Shown here: piece after piece, positions 6,575 through 14,373 of the stretch
Position numbering within the stretch: the first letter of the stretch is position 1
Layout of the letters: every line of letters begins with the position of its first letter
Assembly (NCBI GenBank): GCA_022777455.1
Contig: JALFGI010000205.1
Span: 1 to 20,567 of the forward strand
Source of the DNA: Clostridiales bacterium
GTDB lineage: Bacteria > Bacillota_A > Clostridia > Oscillospirales > Oscillospiraceae
Direction: 5' to 3'
DNA: 20,567 nucleotides
Notes under the pieces: model-generated
The model's database searches: none
The model's input: only the letters and a program-made list of their open reading frames with translations
Told to the model about the DNA's origin: nothing
Made by a program: the position numbers and the translations under genes

Positions 6575-7420
6575 ATGAGAGTAAAGATTATTTCCGACAG
6601 CACCTGCGATCTCTCCGCCGAATTGATTAAAGAGCACAACATCGGAATCGTTCCCCTGATTGTGATGAAGGACGGACAGGAATTTTTGGATGGGATCACC
6701 ATCAATCCATCGGATATTTTCGCCCATGTGGCTTCCGGCGGCAGCCTGTGCTCCACAGCAGCCAGAGGCGTTGCGGTGTATCAGGAGGAGTTTGCAAAAT
6801 ACGCCAAGGATTATGACGGCGTGATTCACGTGAATATTGGCTCCGACTTCTCCTCCAGCTACCAGAACGCCTGCATTGCCGCGTCGGACTTCGACAACGT
6901 GCGGGTCATCGACTCCAAGAACCTCTCCACCGGCCAGGGCCTGGTGGTACTGAAGGCCTGTGAGCTTGCTCAAACCGCCAAAGATATGGACGAATTGAAG
7001 GCGCAGCTGGACGAGTTTACTTCCCGGGTGGAGGCCAGCTTCGTGATGGACCGGCTGGAATACATGGTCAAAGGCGGCCGCTGTTCCGGCGCCGCTGCAC
7101 TGGGCGCCAACCTGCTGGGCCTGAAGCCCTGCATCGAGGTTAAAGACGGTAAAATGGTTGTGGTTAAGAAATACCGGGGCCATATTGAAAAGTGTATGGT
7201 ATCTTATGTAAGGGATCGTCTCATCGGCCGGGATAATTTGGACGATGGTACAGTTTTCATCACACATACCGATGTCTCCCCGGAGAGCCTGGAGGCTGTC
7301 CGCAGTGCGGTCGCCGAACTGGGACATTTCAAAACGGTATACGAAACCGTTGCCGGCTGCACCGTTTCCTGCCACTGCGGCCCCGGGACCATGGGCATCC
7401 TCTTTGTGAGAAAAGGTTAA
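6575..7420 (+). CDS. DegV family fatty-acid-binding protein
   Basis: A 281-residue DegV-family (FakB-like) protein. Members bind a single fatty acid and, as FakB, present it to the FakA kinase for incorporation of exogenous fatty acids into phospholipid. Visible features are the N-terminal IISDSTCDLSAE, the lipid-contacting region GGSLCSTAA (about residues 53-61), HVNIGSDFSSSYQNA (about 86-100), and VIDSKNLSTGQGL (about 108-120). RLEYMVKGGRCSGAAALGANLLGLKPCIEVKDG is a typical mid-protein block. The start at 6575 fits the family N-terminus, with AAAGGA upstream. It is likely co-transcribed with the HxlR gene and is closed by a hairpin at 7432. Whether it is a FakB or another DegV protein cannot be decided from this sequence. 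Confidence 0.92.
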   Translation: MRVKIISDSTCDLSAELIKEHNIGIVPLIVMKDGQEFLDGITINPSDIFAHVASGGSLCSTAARGVAVYQEEFAKYAKDYDGVIHVNIGSDFSSSYQNACIAASDFDNVRVIDSKNLSTGQGLVVLKACELAQTAKDMDELKAQLDEFTSRVEASFVMDRLEYMVKGGRCSGAAALGANLLGLKPCIEVKDGKMVVVKKYRGHIEKCMVSYVRDRLIGRDNLDDGTVFITHTDVSPESLEAVRSAVAELGHFKTVYETVAGCTVSCHCGPGTMGILFVRKG

Positions 7421-7431
7421 CCTTGATATTC

Positions 7432-7470
7432 AAAGGCACTTTTGGTCATTGCATCCGAAGTGCCTTTTCT
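7432..7470 (+). terminator. Terminator after degV
   Basis: AAAGGCACTT (7432-7441) pairs perfectly with AAGTGCCTTT (7458-7467) around a 16-base loop, and continues into TTTTCTC. It begins 11 bases after the DegV stop codon. Confidence 0.8.
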
Positions 7471-7517
7471 CACGCCCGAAGAATTGAAATAACGAAACAT
7501 TGAATTGAAAAGGTGCG

Positions 7518-8015
7518 GTGAACAAATTGGCAAAGGTCATTGCAATATGCGGAAAAATATGCAGCGGAAAATCCTACTACGCAAAGGAACTGAAAGAAAA
7601 AGAGAAGGCAGTCATTCTCTCCTGTGATGAATTATGCAGAGGGCTATTTGATGAAGACCTGGGTGAAAAGCACGATGAGACGGTTTCCAGAATTCAACGG
7701 TATCTTCGCAAGAAAGCCATAGAACTGGTATCGGTTGGGTGTAATGTCATCCTGGATTGGGGTTTTTGGAGCGCTGAAAGTCGGATCAGCTTAACTGCTT
7801 TTTTTGCGCTCTATGGTGTCCCCTGCCAGTGGCACTATTTGGAAATAGACGATCAAATCTGGCAAGAGTACATCGCACTGCGGAACCGTAAAATCCTGAA
7901 CGGTGAAGAAAAAGAGGATTATTATGTTGATGACGGCCTTCTTAACAAGTTCCTGCAAAGCTGGGAAGCCCCGTCCCGTGAAGAAATCCACATTTGGCAT
8001 CGGATTCAGCTTTGA
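7518..8015 (+). CDS. P-loop kinase-like ATP-binding protein (AAA_33 / Zeta-toxin-like)
   Basis: A 165-residue single-domain P-loop protein. The Walker A motif is CGKICSGKSYYAKEL (GKxxSGKS around residues 12-19), followed by ILSCDELCRGLF, where the Asp after strand 2 is typical of small-molecule kinases, and VILDWGFWSAESR, a stretch that recurs in the AAA_33 group of putative phosphotransferases related to Zeta toxins and chloramphenicol phosphotransferase. RNRKILN near residue 118-124 may form the lid. The substrate cannot be told. The start is a GTG at 7518 with AAAAGG four bases before it; a TTG at 7527 is an alternative. The gene has lower GC than its neighbours and stands alone between a terminator and a promoter, consistent with acquisition by transfer. 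Confidence 0.75.
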   Translation: MNKLAKVIAICGKICSGKSYYAKELKEKEKAVILSCDELCRGLFDEDLGEKHDETVSRIQRYLRKKAIELVSVGCNVILDWGFWSAESRISLTAFFALYGVPCQWHYLEIDDQIWQEYIALRNRKILNGEEKEDYYVDDGLLNKFLQSWEAPSREEIHIWHRIQL

Positions 8016-8041
8016 TTATTTCATATTCCATGGAAAATCTC

Positions 8042-8069
8042 TTGTATTTTTCTGCTGTTATGCTATACT
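8042..8069 (+). promoter_or_regulatory. Promoter of the ThrE gene
   Basis: TTGTAT (8042-8047) and TATACT (8064-8069) are 16 bases apart, and the -10 box is preceded by TGC, giving an extended -10. It lies 34 bases before the ThrE start codon. Confidence 0.55.
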
Positions 8070-8103
8070 GTTCCCGGCAAAAAAGAGATAGACGAGGCAA
8101 TAT

Positions 8104-9345
8104 ATGGATTACAATACCATTATGGATTTGGCTGCGGATTTGGGCTATGAGCTCTCCATGAGCGGTGCGGAGACCTTCCGGGTGGAGGATAGCATGTCCC
8201 GAGTGCTTGCCAGCTACGGCATCACCTCCGAGGTTTTTTCCATTCCCAGCTACCTGATCGTCAGCATACTGACGGAAACCGGAAAACCCATCACCAGAAT
8301 GCGCCGCATCGGTTACCACGGGAATAACCTGGATGCGGTAGAAAAGCTCAACGCCCTGAGCAGAACCATTTGCAGCCAGCATCCGGAGCCCGGTGAGGCG
8401 ATGCAGATGCTGGACAGGGTGCGCCGCTCTATTCCCCGGTATGGCCTGCCAATGTACTTATTCGGTAATTTTCTTGGTTCGGCTGGATTTTCCATGCTCT
8501 TTGGCTGCGGATTACAGGATACCCTTCTGGCTGGCGTGTGCGGATTGCTGGGAGGTCTGATCAACCGCTTTATGGACAGAATGAAGGTAAACCCTTTCTT
8601 TGTGACAATTGTGTCTGCCTTTGTGATGGCACTGGCTGCCTACCGCTTAAATATCAGCGGTATTGTGCAGAATGTGGACGGTGTGGTGATCGGCGCATTG
8701 ATGATTCTCGTGCCCGGGCTGCTGTTTACCAACGCGATGCGGGACATCATCTACGGTGACACCAACTCCGGCATTACGCGAATTGTTCAGGTGCTTCTGA
8801 TCGCCATGGGAATGGCTTTGGGCACAGCAGTGGCTTGGAACGCGGCCGCGTTTTTGTGGCAACGGCCGGTGAATCTGGTACAGCCGGCCAATCCTCTGTT
8901 GGTTACCTGCCTGGGCTCCCTGGCCGGATGCGTGGGTTTTTCCATTCTGTTTAACATTCATGGACCAGGTGGACTCCTCTGCGCTTTGGGCGGTGTGCTG
9001 ACTTGGGTGGTTTACGATCTGGTAATGTGCTATTGCGGAAATGACATGATGGCCTATTTTCTTAGCTCCTTCTTTGCCTCCGTTTATGCAGAAACCATGG
9101 CACGAATTCGGAAGTATCCTGCAATTTCTTATCTCGTTGTTTCCTTGTTCCCACTGATTCCCGGTGCAGGAATTTATTACACCATGAATTATGCGGTACA
9201 CGGTGAAATGGAGCGTTTTGCTGCAAAGGGAATGCAAACCGCAGCCATTGCGGGCGTGATGGCGGTAGGAGTGCTGCTGGTGACCACCATCGTCCGTCTC
9301 TGCTACACCTGGAGGGAAGTGTCCCACGTCAAAAAAGTACAATGA
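8104..9345 (+). CDS. Threonine/serine exporter, ThrE family (fused two-domain form)
   Basis: A 413-residue membrane protein joining the two halves of the ThrE transporter (ThrE/DUF1212 then ThrE_2/DUF3815), which in many bacteria are separate YjjP- and YjjB-like proteins. The soluble N-terminal region (about 1-115) begins LAADLGYELSMSGAETFRVEDS, the characteristic amphipathic helix of the family, and includes the SYLIVSI strand. About ten membrane segments follow from residue 116, including LVPGLLFTNAMRDIIYGD (about 201-218), the conserved loop with the Asp residues, and SLFPLIPGAGIYYTMNYAV in the second half. The family exports threonine and serine using the proton gradient; related proteins export succinate. 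GAGG lies six bases before ATG 8104. It is monocistronic, with a promoter before and a hairpin after. Confidence 0.9.
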   Translation: MDYNTIMDLAADLGYELSMSGAETFRVEDSMSRVLASYGITSEVFSIPSYLIVSILTETGKPITRMRRIGYHGNNLDAVEKLNALSRTICSQHPEPGEAMQMLDRVRRSIPRYGLPMYLFGNFLGSAGFSMLFGCGLQDTLLAGVCGLLGGLINRFMDRMKVNPFFVTIVSAFVMALAAYRLNISGIVQNVDGVVIGALMILVPGLLFTNAMRDIIYGDTNSGITRIVQVLLIAMGMALGTAVAWNAAAFLWQRPVNLVQPANPLLVTCLGSLAGCVGFSILFNIHGPGGLLCALGGVLTWVVYDLVMCYCGNDMMAYFLSSFFASVYAETMARIRKYPAISYLVVSLFPLIPGAGIYYTMNYAVHGEMERFAAKGMQTAAIAGVMAVGVLLVTTIVRLCYTWREVSHVKKVQ

Positions 9346-9387
9346 ACGTTTTCTCGTTTTGGACAGTATTCGTAAAATCGTAATAAA

Positions 9388-9437
9388 CAAAGAAGAACCG
9401 CAACTGCTTCTGATGGCACAATTGTGGTTCTTCTTTG
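9388..9437 (+). terminator. Long-stem terminator after ThrE
   Basis: Positions 9388-9403 (CAAAGAAGAACCGCAA) pair with 9422-9437 (TTGTGGTTCTTCTTTG) over 16 base pairs with a single G-U, around an 18-base loop; CCTTTT follows. It lies 42 bases after the ThrE stop. The rest of the 239-base gap up to the XRE gene holds only the XRE promoter. Confidence 0.7.
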
Positions 9438-9518
9438 CCTTTTGGGAATGATTTCGGGATTTCTCCACTTATTCGATATCTGTTTCTGTTCTGAGCGTTC
9501 AACTCGATTTTGATTCGG

Positions 9519-9547
9519 TTGCCAATTTGAACTTTGTCTTGTAAAAT
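9519..9547 (+). promoter_or_regulatory. Promoter of the XRE regulator gene
   Basis: TTGCCA (9519-9524) and TAAAAT (9542-9547) are 17 bases apart. GTTCAA at 9497-9502 and TTGAAC at 9528-9533 form an inverted repeat around the -35 box that might be an autoregulatory operator. Confidence 0.5.
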
Positions 9548-9584
9548 AAATGCATCGAATCCGCTGAAAGAGAGGTAAAAAAAG

Positions 9585-10340
9585 ATGTATGAGCTTGACA
9601 GGAAGAAATTCGGAGCTTTTATATCGGAACTCCGAAAAGAAAAAGGATATACGCAAAAAGACTTGGCCCAAAAACTCCTGATTTCGGACAAAGCGATTAG
9701 CAAATGGGAAACAGGCGTCAGCTTTCCCGACACAGCATTACTCTTGCCTCTGGCTGACCTATTTGGGGTTACAGTTACGGAACTGCTGATGTGTGAACGA
9801 ATGGACAATAAGAAAACGATGAATGGGGAGCAGGTAGAAAACATTGTGAAAACCGCAATCGCCTATTCAGAAGAAAAAGCCGCAAGAGCGTATCATACGA
9901 AAAACACATGGCCAGTGATTTACCTATGCTCTTTGGTAATCGGGATAATTGGCACACTTTTTAACTACATTCATCGATTTTACTGTGAAACGCTGATTAC
10001 ATCCGTCGTCCTTGGAGCAGTTTTCGGCGCATATTTCTGCTTCTTTGTAAAAACAAAACTGCCGGCTTATTATGATGAGAACAAATGCGGCCTGTATTAT
10101 GATGGGCCTTTTCGTATGAATATCCCTGGGGTTGCATTTAATAATTCCAACTGGCCGTATCTCGTGCGTGTGGGTCGCATTTGGTCATGCCTAACCGTTG
10201 CTTTGTATCCCATTATCAATGCGGCGATGAACGTTATTATACCCAAACCGTGGCAATTCATTGAACTGTATGTTGTCCTGCTTCTTCTGCTTGGAGGACT
10301 GTTTATTCCACTATACATTGTAGGGAAAAAATTCGGGTAA
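9585..10340 (+). CDS. XRE-family transcriptional regulator with C-terminal membrane domain
   Basis: A 251-residue protein with an N-terminal Cro/C1-type helix-turn-helix (about residues 8-65: FISELRKEKGYTQKDLAQKL, then ISDKAISKWETGVSFPDTALL) and a C-terminal half containing about four membrane segments (about 109-126, 137-157, 196-219 and 226-247). It is therefore a membrane-anchored DNA-binding protein; such regulators often sense envelope or peptide stress, but no signal can be named here. The loop between the second and third segments (YYDENKCGLYYDGPFRMNIPGVAFNN) is unusual and aromatic-rich. GAGAGG precedes ATG 9585. The gene is AT-rich compared with the core genes, stands alone, and has its own promoter and terminator, which suggests acquisition by transfer. 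Confidence 0.88.
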   Translation: MYELDRKKFGAFISELRKEKGYTQKDLAQKLLISDKAISKWETGVSFPDTALLLPLADLFGVTVTELLMCERMDNKKTMNGEQVENIVKTAIAYSEEKAARAYHTKNTWPVIYLCSLVIGIIGTLFNYIHRFYCETLITSVVLGAVFGAYFCFFVKTKLPAYYDENKCGLYYDGPFRMNIPGVAFNNSNWPYLVRVGRIWSCLTVALYPIINAAMNVIIPKPWQFIELYVVLLLLLGGLFIPLYIVGKKFG

Positions 10341-10364
10341 GAAACACAAATAATTGGGATGTAA

Positions 10365-10398
10365 AAAGGAGTCAAGGCGCAATTGCCTCGGCTCCTTT
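10365..10398. terminator. Bidirectional terminator between the XRE gene and the sirtuin
   Basis: AAAGGAGTCAAGGC (10365-10378) pairs with GCCTCGGCTCCTTT (10385-10398) with one mismatch and one G-U. On the minus strand the stem runs into TTTTTAC, so it fits best as the end of the rimM-trmD-sirtuin transcript, while also stopping the XRE transcript from the other side. Confidence 0.7.
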
Positions 10399-10441
10399 GC
10401 TGATTTATGGACATAACCCTGTGGATGCCTTTGGGGAATTA

Positions 10442-11164
10442 TTACAGCTGAGAAAATACGTTTCCCAAACTGTCGTGGATGACCAGGTTGGCCTCATCAT
10501 CGAAAGGAGTTGTATCCCGGTTAATAAGAACCAATCGGTTGCCGCGGTAATAGCGGAGCAGGCCGGCGGCAGGATACACCGTCAGGCTGGTTCCGGCCAC
10601 GATCAGCAGATCAGCGCTGCGAATCGCCATGACGCTCTTTTCGATTGTTTCCTGATCCAACCCTTCCTCGTAGAGCACCACATCCGGCTTTACAATTCCG
10701 CCGCAGCTGCACTTTGGGATATCCCGAGAATCGCGGATAAATTCTGCACTGTAAAACTTGCGGCATTTGGTGCAGTAATTTCGCAGCACGCTGCCGTGGA
10801 GCTCATAGACGGTTTTGGAACCGGCTTTCTGATGGAGACCATCGATATTCTGTGTGACAATGGCGGAGAGCTTTCCTTCCTGCTCCCATTGCGCCAGCTT
10901 TTTATGGGTGACATTGGGCTCGAATCCCAGCGGAAGCATCTTTTCCCGGTAAAACCGGAAGAAGTAGGAAGGATCTCGGAGATAGAAGCTGTGGCTGATA
11001 ATGGTTTCCGGAGGATACTCAAAATGCTGATGATACAGTCCGTCAACGCTCCGAAAATCAGGAATACCGGATTCTGTGCTTACTCCTGCACCGCCGAAAA
11101 AGACCAAATGGCTGCTTTCCCCAACCCACTTTTTCAGGACATCAACACTGCTCACGATCCTCAT
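10442..11164 (-). CDS. NAD-dependent protein deacylase (sirtuin, Sir2 family)
   Basis: A 240-residue class U/III-type sirtuin, which removes acyl groups from lysines while consuming NAD+. The NAD-binding motif GGAGVSTESGIPDFRS (24-39), TQNIDGLH (104-111), the catalytic His 123 in ELHGS, and the zinc ligands Cys 131, Cys 134, Cys 152 and Cys 154 (CTKC and CSC) are all present. VAGTSLTVYPAAGL completes the cofactor pocket. The ATG at 11164 directly abuts GGAGG, which is too close; a GTG at 11155, nine bases after GGAGG, may be the real start and removes three residues. The gene overlaps the 3' end of trmD by 14-23 bases, so its translation is probably coupled to that of a tRNA methyltransferase. 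An upstream in-frame extension to 11395 is only trmD shadow. Confidence 0.92.
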   Translation of the reverse strand: MRIVSSVDVLKKWVGESSHLVFFGGAGVSTESGIPDFRSVDGLYHQHFEYPPETIISHSFYLRDPSYFFRFYREKMLPLGFEPNVTHKKLAQWEQEGKLSAIVTQNIDGLHQKAGSKTVYELHGSVLRNYCTKCRKFYSAEFIRDSRDIPKCSCGGIVKPDVVLYEEGLDQETIEKSVMAIRSADLLIVAGTSLTVYPAAGLLRYYRGNRLVLINRDTTPFDDEANLVIHDSLGNVFSQL

Positions 11165-11891
11165 CCTCCATTTCCCGCAGAAGCTTTCTGTCCTGCTTAC
11201 TGGATAGATCCAACTGTTCGTACATATCCGGTCTTCGTTCCCTAGTTCGGCGGAGGGACTGCTTTCGCCTCCACTGGGCCACCTTTTCATGGTTGCCGGA
11301 AAGAAGGATCTGAGGCACTTCCCTGCCGTGCCAGACTGCAGGACGGCTGTACTGGGGATACTCCAAAAGGCCATTGTAATGGCTCTCGTCCTCAAAGCAT
11401 TCCGGATCAGCTAAAACGCCCGGTACCATACGGCAGATGGCGTCCGTCATGGCCATGGCGGCAATTTCTCCGCCGGTGAGCACAAAATCCCCCAGGGATA
11501 GTTCCTCATCCACACATTCGTCAATGAAACGCTGGTCGATTCCTTCATAATGGCCGCAGACAAAAATCAGGTTATCCATCTTGCTCAATCGAATGGCGTC
11601 CTTCTGGGTGAAGGTGTGTCCGCAGGGAGACAGATAGATGGTATGCACCGGCCCGGCAGCTTCGTCGCACACTGATTCCCAGCAGCGGTACAAAGGGTCC
11701 GCCTGCATAATGGCTCCTCTTCCGCCGCCATAGGGATAGTCATCCACCTGGTTCTGCTTACTGGCAGTGTAGTCCCGAATCTGATGGGCCTCGATGCGGA
11801 TGAAGCCACGCTCCTGGGCCCGGCCCAGAATGCTTTCAGAAAGCACATCCCCCAGAGCATCCGGAAAAAGGGTCAGAATATCAATTCTCAT
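11142..11891 (-). CDS. trmD: tRNA (guanine(37)-N1)-methyltransferase TrmD
   Basis: A 249-residue TrmD, the trefoil-knot (SPOUT) methyltransferase that makes m1G37 in tRNAs and prevents +1 frameshifting. It begins MRIDILTLFPDAL, then IRDYTASKQNQVDDYPYGGGRGAIMQADPLY; the knot and SAM-binding regions are CGHYEGIDQRFID and LSLGDFVLTGGE, and EYPQYSRPAVWHG and the C-terminal LLSGNHEKVAQWRRKQSLRRT are typical. Start 11891 is the family start; an in-frame ATG eight codons upstream lies in rimM. The first 11 bases overlap rimM and the last bases overlap the sirtuin. GAGGG is found 11 bases before the ATG, within rimM. Confidence 0.97.
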   Translation of the reverse strand: MRIDILTLFPDALGDVLSESILGRAQERGFIRIEAHQIRDYTASKQNQVDDYPYGGGRGAIMQADPLYRCWESVCDEAAGPVHTIYLSPCGHTFTQKDAIRLSKMDNLIFVCGHYEGIDQRFIDECVDEELSLGDFVLTGGEIAAMAMTDAICRMVPGVLADPECFEDESHYNGLLEYPQYSRPAVWHGREVPQILLSGNHEKVAQWRRKQSLRRTRERRPDMYEQLDLSSKQDRKLLREMEDEDREQC

Positions 11892-12372
11892 CGCTGCGCA
11901 TTCCCTCAATGACATTTACATGCATCCGGTTTGCATCCAGATCGGTGGAGAGAACGAAAGCCTTTACGGCAGGGATCATGTATTCGTGCTCACCCCGAAC
12001 CACATAAACCTGATTGCCGGGATAGTCCAGCACATCCTCAATCTTCCCCAAAAGGGTATCCTGAGCGTATACGTCCACACCAATGAGTTCCGCGCCGAAA
12101 ATCACATCGTCCGAGATGTCCTCCCGGTACAGCTCCACGATTTTACCACGCATGGCCTGGGCTGCCTCCATGGTATCAATTCCGGCAACCTTCAGAAGAT
12201 TACAGGTTTTCTGTACCCGGCAGTTTTCGATTTTATATTCCTTACCGTCAATGCAGCAGCGTTCAAAATCGCACAGATCCTCCGGTGAATCCAGCCAGGT
12301 TAAAATTTTCATTTCGCCCCGGACCCCGTGGGTGGTGACAATTTCACCGGCTTCAATAAATGGGAGTTTCAT
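11881..12372 (-). CDS. rimM: Ribosome maturation factor RimM
   Basis: A 163-residue RimM, which assists maturation of the 30S head domain and binds ribosomal protein S19. The N-terminal barrel starts with FIEAGEIVTTHGVRGEMKI, the family signature, and the C-terminal PRC-barrel region has GVDVYAQDTLLGKIEDVLDYPGNQVYVV and IPAVKAFVLSTDLDANRMHV. Length is normal. GGAG lies nine bases before ATG 12372. It is preceded by a candidate promoter and a hairpin, and overlaps trmD by 11 bases, the common arrangement in Firmicutes. Confidence 0.95.
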   Translation of the reverse strand: MKLPFIEAGEIVTTHGVRGEMKILTWLDSPEDLCDFERCCIDGKEYKIENCRVQKTCNLLKVAGIDTMEAAQAMRGKIVELYREDISDDVIFGAELIGVDVYAQDTLLGKIEDVLDYPGNQVYVVRGEHEYMIPAVKAFVLSTDLDANRMHVNVIEGMRSDEN

Positions 12373-12388
12373 TGAAAACAGCTCCTTT

Positions 12389-12416
12389 TATATAAATAAC
12401 AGAATCATTTCTGCAA
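12389..12416 (-). promoter_or_regulatory. Candidate internal promoter before rimM
   Basis: On the minus strand TTGCAG (12416-12411) and TATATA (12394-12389) are 16 bases apart, 16 bases upstream of the rimM ATG and downstream of a terminator-like hairpin. It could start a separate rimM-trmD-sirtuin transcript. Both boxes are near but not at consensus. Confidence 0.45.
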
Positions 12417-12436
12417 AATGCACATATAAAACGAAA

Positions 12437-12461
12437 ATGCGTGACGAAAAACGCCACGCAT
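12437..12461 (-). terminator. Hairpin between khpA and rimM
   Basis: On the minus strand ATGCGTGGCG pairs with CGTCACGCAT (ten pairs, one G-U) around a TTTTT loop, followed by TTTCGTTTTAT. It begins six bases after the khpA stop. It probably ends or attenuates the ylxM-ffh-rpsP-khpA transcript. Confidence 0.7.
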
Positions 12462-12467
12462 AGCCGT

Positions 12468-12698
12468 TTAATCCACGATTTCGACCGTGACCTTCTCGCC
12501 GGTGCGCTGGGCAACAGTCTTGATAATGGTTCGGATTTCTTTCGCAATCCGTCCCTGGCGGCCGATCACTTTGCCCATGTCCCCTTCGGCAACATGGAGC
12601 TCCAGTACTTTTCCCTCTTCATCGGTCACTTCTTCCACGGTGACAGCATCAGGATTGTCCACCAGGTTTTTTGCCATATACAGCAAAAGTTCCTTCAT
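12468..12698 (-). CDS. khpA: KH-domain RNA-binding protein KhpA (YlqC)
   Basis: A 76-residue single KH-domain protein of the KhpA (YlqC) family. The GxxG loop is GRQG in DMGKVIGRQGRIAKEIRTIIKTVA (about residues 40-63). KhpA forms a complex with KhpB/Jag and binds many RNAs, with effects on cell elongation and division in streptococci. Length, and position after rpsP, are the standard Firmicutes arrangement. The ATG at 12698 is preceded by AAGGAG. Confidence 0.95.
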   Translation of the reverse strand: MKELLLYMAKNLVDNPDAVTVEEVTDEEGKVLELHVAEGDMGKVIGRQGRIAKEIRTIIKTVAQRTGEKVTVEIVD

Positions 12699-12719
12699 TG
12701 TGAGACTCCTTCGAGGAAA

Positions 12720-12959
12720 TTACAGGACGCCGGCGTTCTTCAGTAGGCCGCGAACGGTATCGGTGGGCTGTGCGCCGTTCTTGATCCAGTTCTGAGCCTT
12801 CTCAGCGTCCACGGTAATGGTAGCGGGCTCGGTCAGAGGATTGTAAGTGCCAATCTCTTCGATGCAGCGGCCATCACGGGGAGAACGGGAATCGGCAACA
12901 ACGATACGGTAGAAAGGAGCCTTCTTCGCGCCCATTCTTCTCAGTCTGATTTTAACCAT
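12720..12959 (-). CDS. rpsP: 30S ribosomal protein S16
   Basis: A 79-residue S16, a primary 16S rRNA-binding protein of the small subunit body. The start [20 protein letters not shown] and the following [21 protein letters not shown] are canonical. The start at 12959 has GGAGGTG about nine bases upstream; an upstream in-frame ATG at 13004 would add 15 unrelated residues and is rejected. It lies between ffh and khpA. Confidence 0.97.
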   Translation of the reverse strand: MVKIRLRRMGAKKAPFYRIVVADSRSPRDGRCIEEIGTYNPLTEPATITVDAEKAQNWIKNGAQPTDTVRGLLKNAGVL

Positions 12960-13029
12960 GAGAGTTTCACCTCCATAAATAATCTTTCTTTGTTTATATC
13001 GCAAAGCAATTTGCTTTCAGCGAACAAAA

Positions 13030-14370
13030 TTACAAACCCGGGAAACCACCAAAGCCACGCATGCGTTTCAGCTTCTTCCCCATCCCGGGAGCGGAGAACT
13101 GCTTGATCATCTTTCGCATCTGCTCAAAGGACTTGAGGAGCCGGTTCACATCCTCAACCTTCACTCCCGCACCGGCTGCGATCCGCTTTTTGCGGCTTGC
13201 GCCGATGATTTCGGGCTTCTCCCGTTCCTTGGGTGTCATGGAGAGGATGATTGCCTCCGTGTGGGCCATCGCCTTTTCATCCAGCTTCACACCCTTGAGA
13301 TTAGCACCGCCGGGCATCTGGGCCAGCAGCTCTTCCATGGAACCCATGGACTTCATTTGAACCATCTGATCGTAGAAGTCCTGGAGCGTGAAGCGGTTGG
13401 ATTTCAGCTTCTCCTCCATTTCAGCAGCCTTCTTGGCATCGTAAGCCTTTTCGGCCTTCTCAATCAGGGTAAGCACATCACCCATACCGAGAATCCGGCT
13501 GGCCATCCGATCGGGGTGGAAGGGCTCAATGTCCTCCAGCTTCTCGCCGATGCCTGAGAACTTGATGGGTTTGCCGGTGACGGCACGAACGGAAAGGGCC
13601 GCGCCGCCTCTGGCATCGCCGTCCAGCTTGGACAGCATCACAGAGTCGATATCCAACCATTCATTAAAAGTCTGGGCGGCATTCACTGCGTCCTGACCGG
13701 TCATCGCATCAACCACCAACATGATTTCGTTGGGCTTGACGGCGGCTTTGATGTTTTTCAGCTCTTCCATAAGCTGCTCGTCCACATGCAAACGGCCGGC
13801 TGTATCCAAAAACACCATGTCGTGTCCACGCTGGCGCGCATAAAGGACTGCTTCCTTGGCGGTGTCCACCGGATTCTGCGTACCCCGGTCAAAAACGGGA
13901 ATGCCCAGTTTCTCGCCGCAAACCTTTAACTGCTGAATGGCGGCAGGACGGTAGATGTCACAGGCAACCAGCAAAGGATTGTGACCCTGGCGCTTCATCA
14001 GTCCGGCCAGCTTACTGCCGTTAGTGGTTTTACCGGCGCCCTGAAGACCAACCAGCATCACAACGGTGGGGCCGTTGGGATTGAAGGTGATATGCTTGGT
14101 GTCGGAGCCCATGAGCTTAACCAGCTCTTCGTTGACGATCTTAACAATCATCTGAGCAGGGGTCAGAGATTCCAATACGTCAGCACCGATGCAGCGCTCG
14201 GTAACGGCCTTGGTAAAATCTTTGCAGACCTTGTAGCTGACGTCGGCTTCCAGCAGTGCCATGCGAATTTCACGCATGGCCTCCTTCACATCAGCCTCTT
14301 TCAGGCGGCCTTTGCCGCGAAGCTTTTTGAAGGTATTATTGATTTTTTCAGTCAAGCCTTCAAATGCCAT
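13030..14370 (-). CDS. ffh: Signal recognition particle protein Ffh (SRP54)
   Basis: A 446-residue Ffh, the GTPase that together with 4.5S/6S RNA recognises signal sequences on nascent chains and delivers ribosomes to FtsY. The N domain (about 1-95) is followed by the G domain with G1 GLQGAGKTT (108-116), G3 DTAGR (189-193) and G4 [10 protein letters not shown] (247-256), then the methionine-rich M domain (about 300-446) with the RNA-binding segment around [12 protein letters not shown] and a C-terminus [13 protein letters not shown]. Length is usual. The ATG at 14370 lies three bases after the ylxM stop, so the two are coupled. Confidence 0.97.
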   Translation of the reverse strand: MAFEGLTEKINNTFKKLRGKGRLKEADVKEAMREIRMALLEADVSYKVCKDFTKAVTERCIGADVLESLTPAQMIVKIVNEELVKLMGSDTKHITFNPNGPTVVMLVGLQGAGKTTNGSKLAGLMKRQGHNPLLVACDIYRPAAIQQLKVCGEKLGIPVFDRGTQNPVDTAKEAVLYARQRGHDMVFLDTAGRLHVDEQLMEELKNIKAAVKPNEIMLVVDAMTGQDAVNAAQTFNEWLDIDSVMLSKLDGDARGGAALSVRAVTGKPIKFSGIGEKLEDIEPFHPDRMASRILGMGDVLTLIEKAEKAYDAKKAAEMEEKLKSNRFTLQDFYDQMVQMKSMGSMEELLAQMPGGANLKGVKLDEKAMAHTEAIILSMTPKEREKPEIIGASRKKRIAAGAGVKVEDVNRLLKSFEQMRKMIKQFSAPGMGKKLKRMRGFGGFPGL

Positions 14371-14373
14371 AAT

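Noticed and set aside
8647..9468. 273-residue minus-strand frame opposite ThrE
   Set aside because: Shadow of the ThrE coding frame.
13002..13022. AAAGCAA/TTGCTTT palindrome between ffh and rpsP
   Set aside because: Too little loop and no U-run for a terminator; AT-rich and probably chance, although processing cannot be ruled out.
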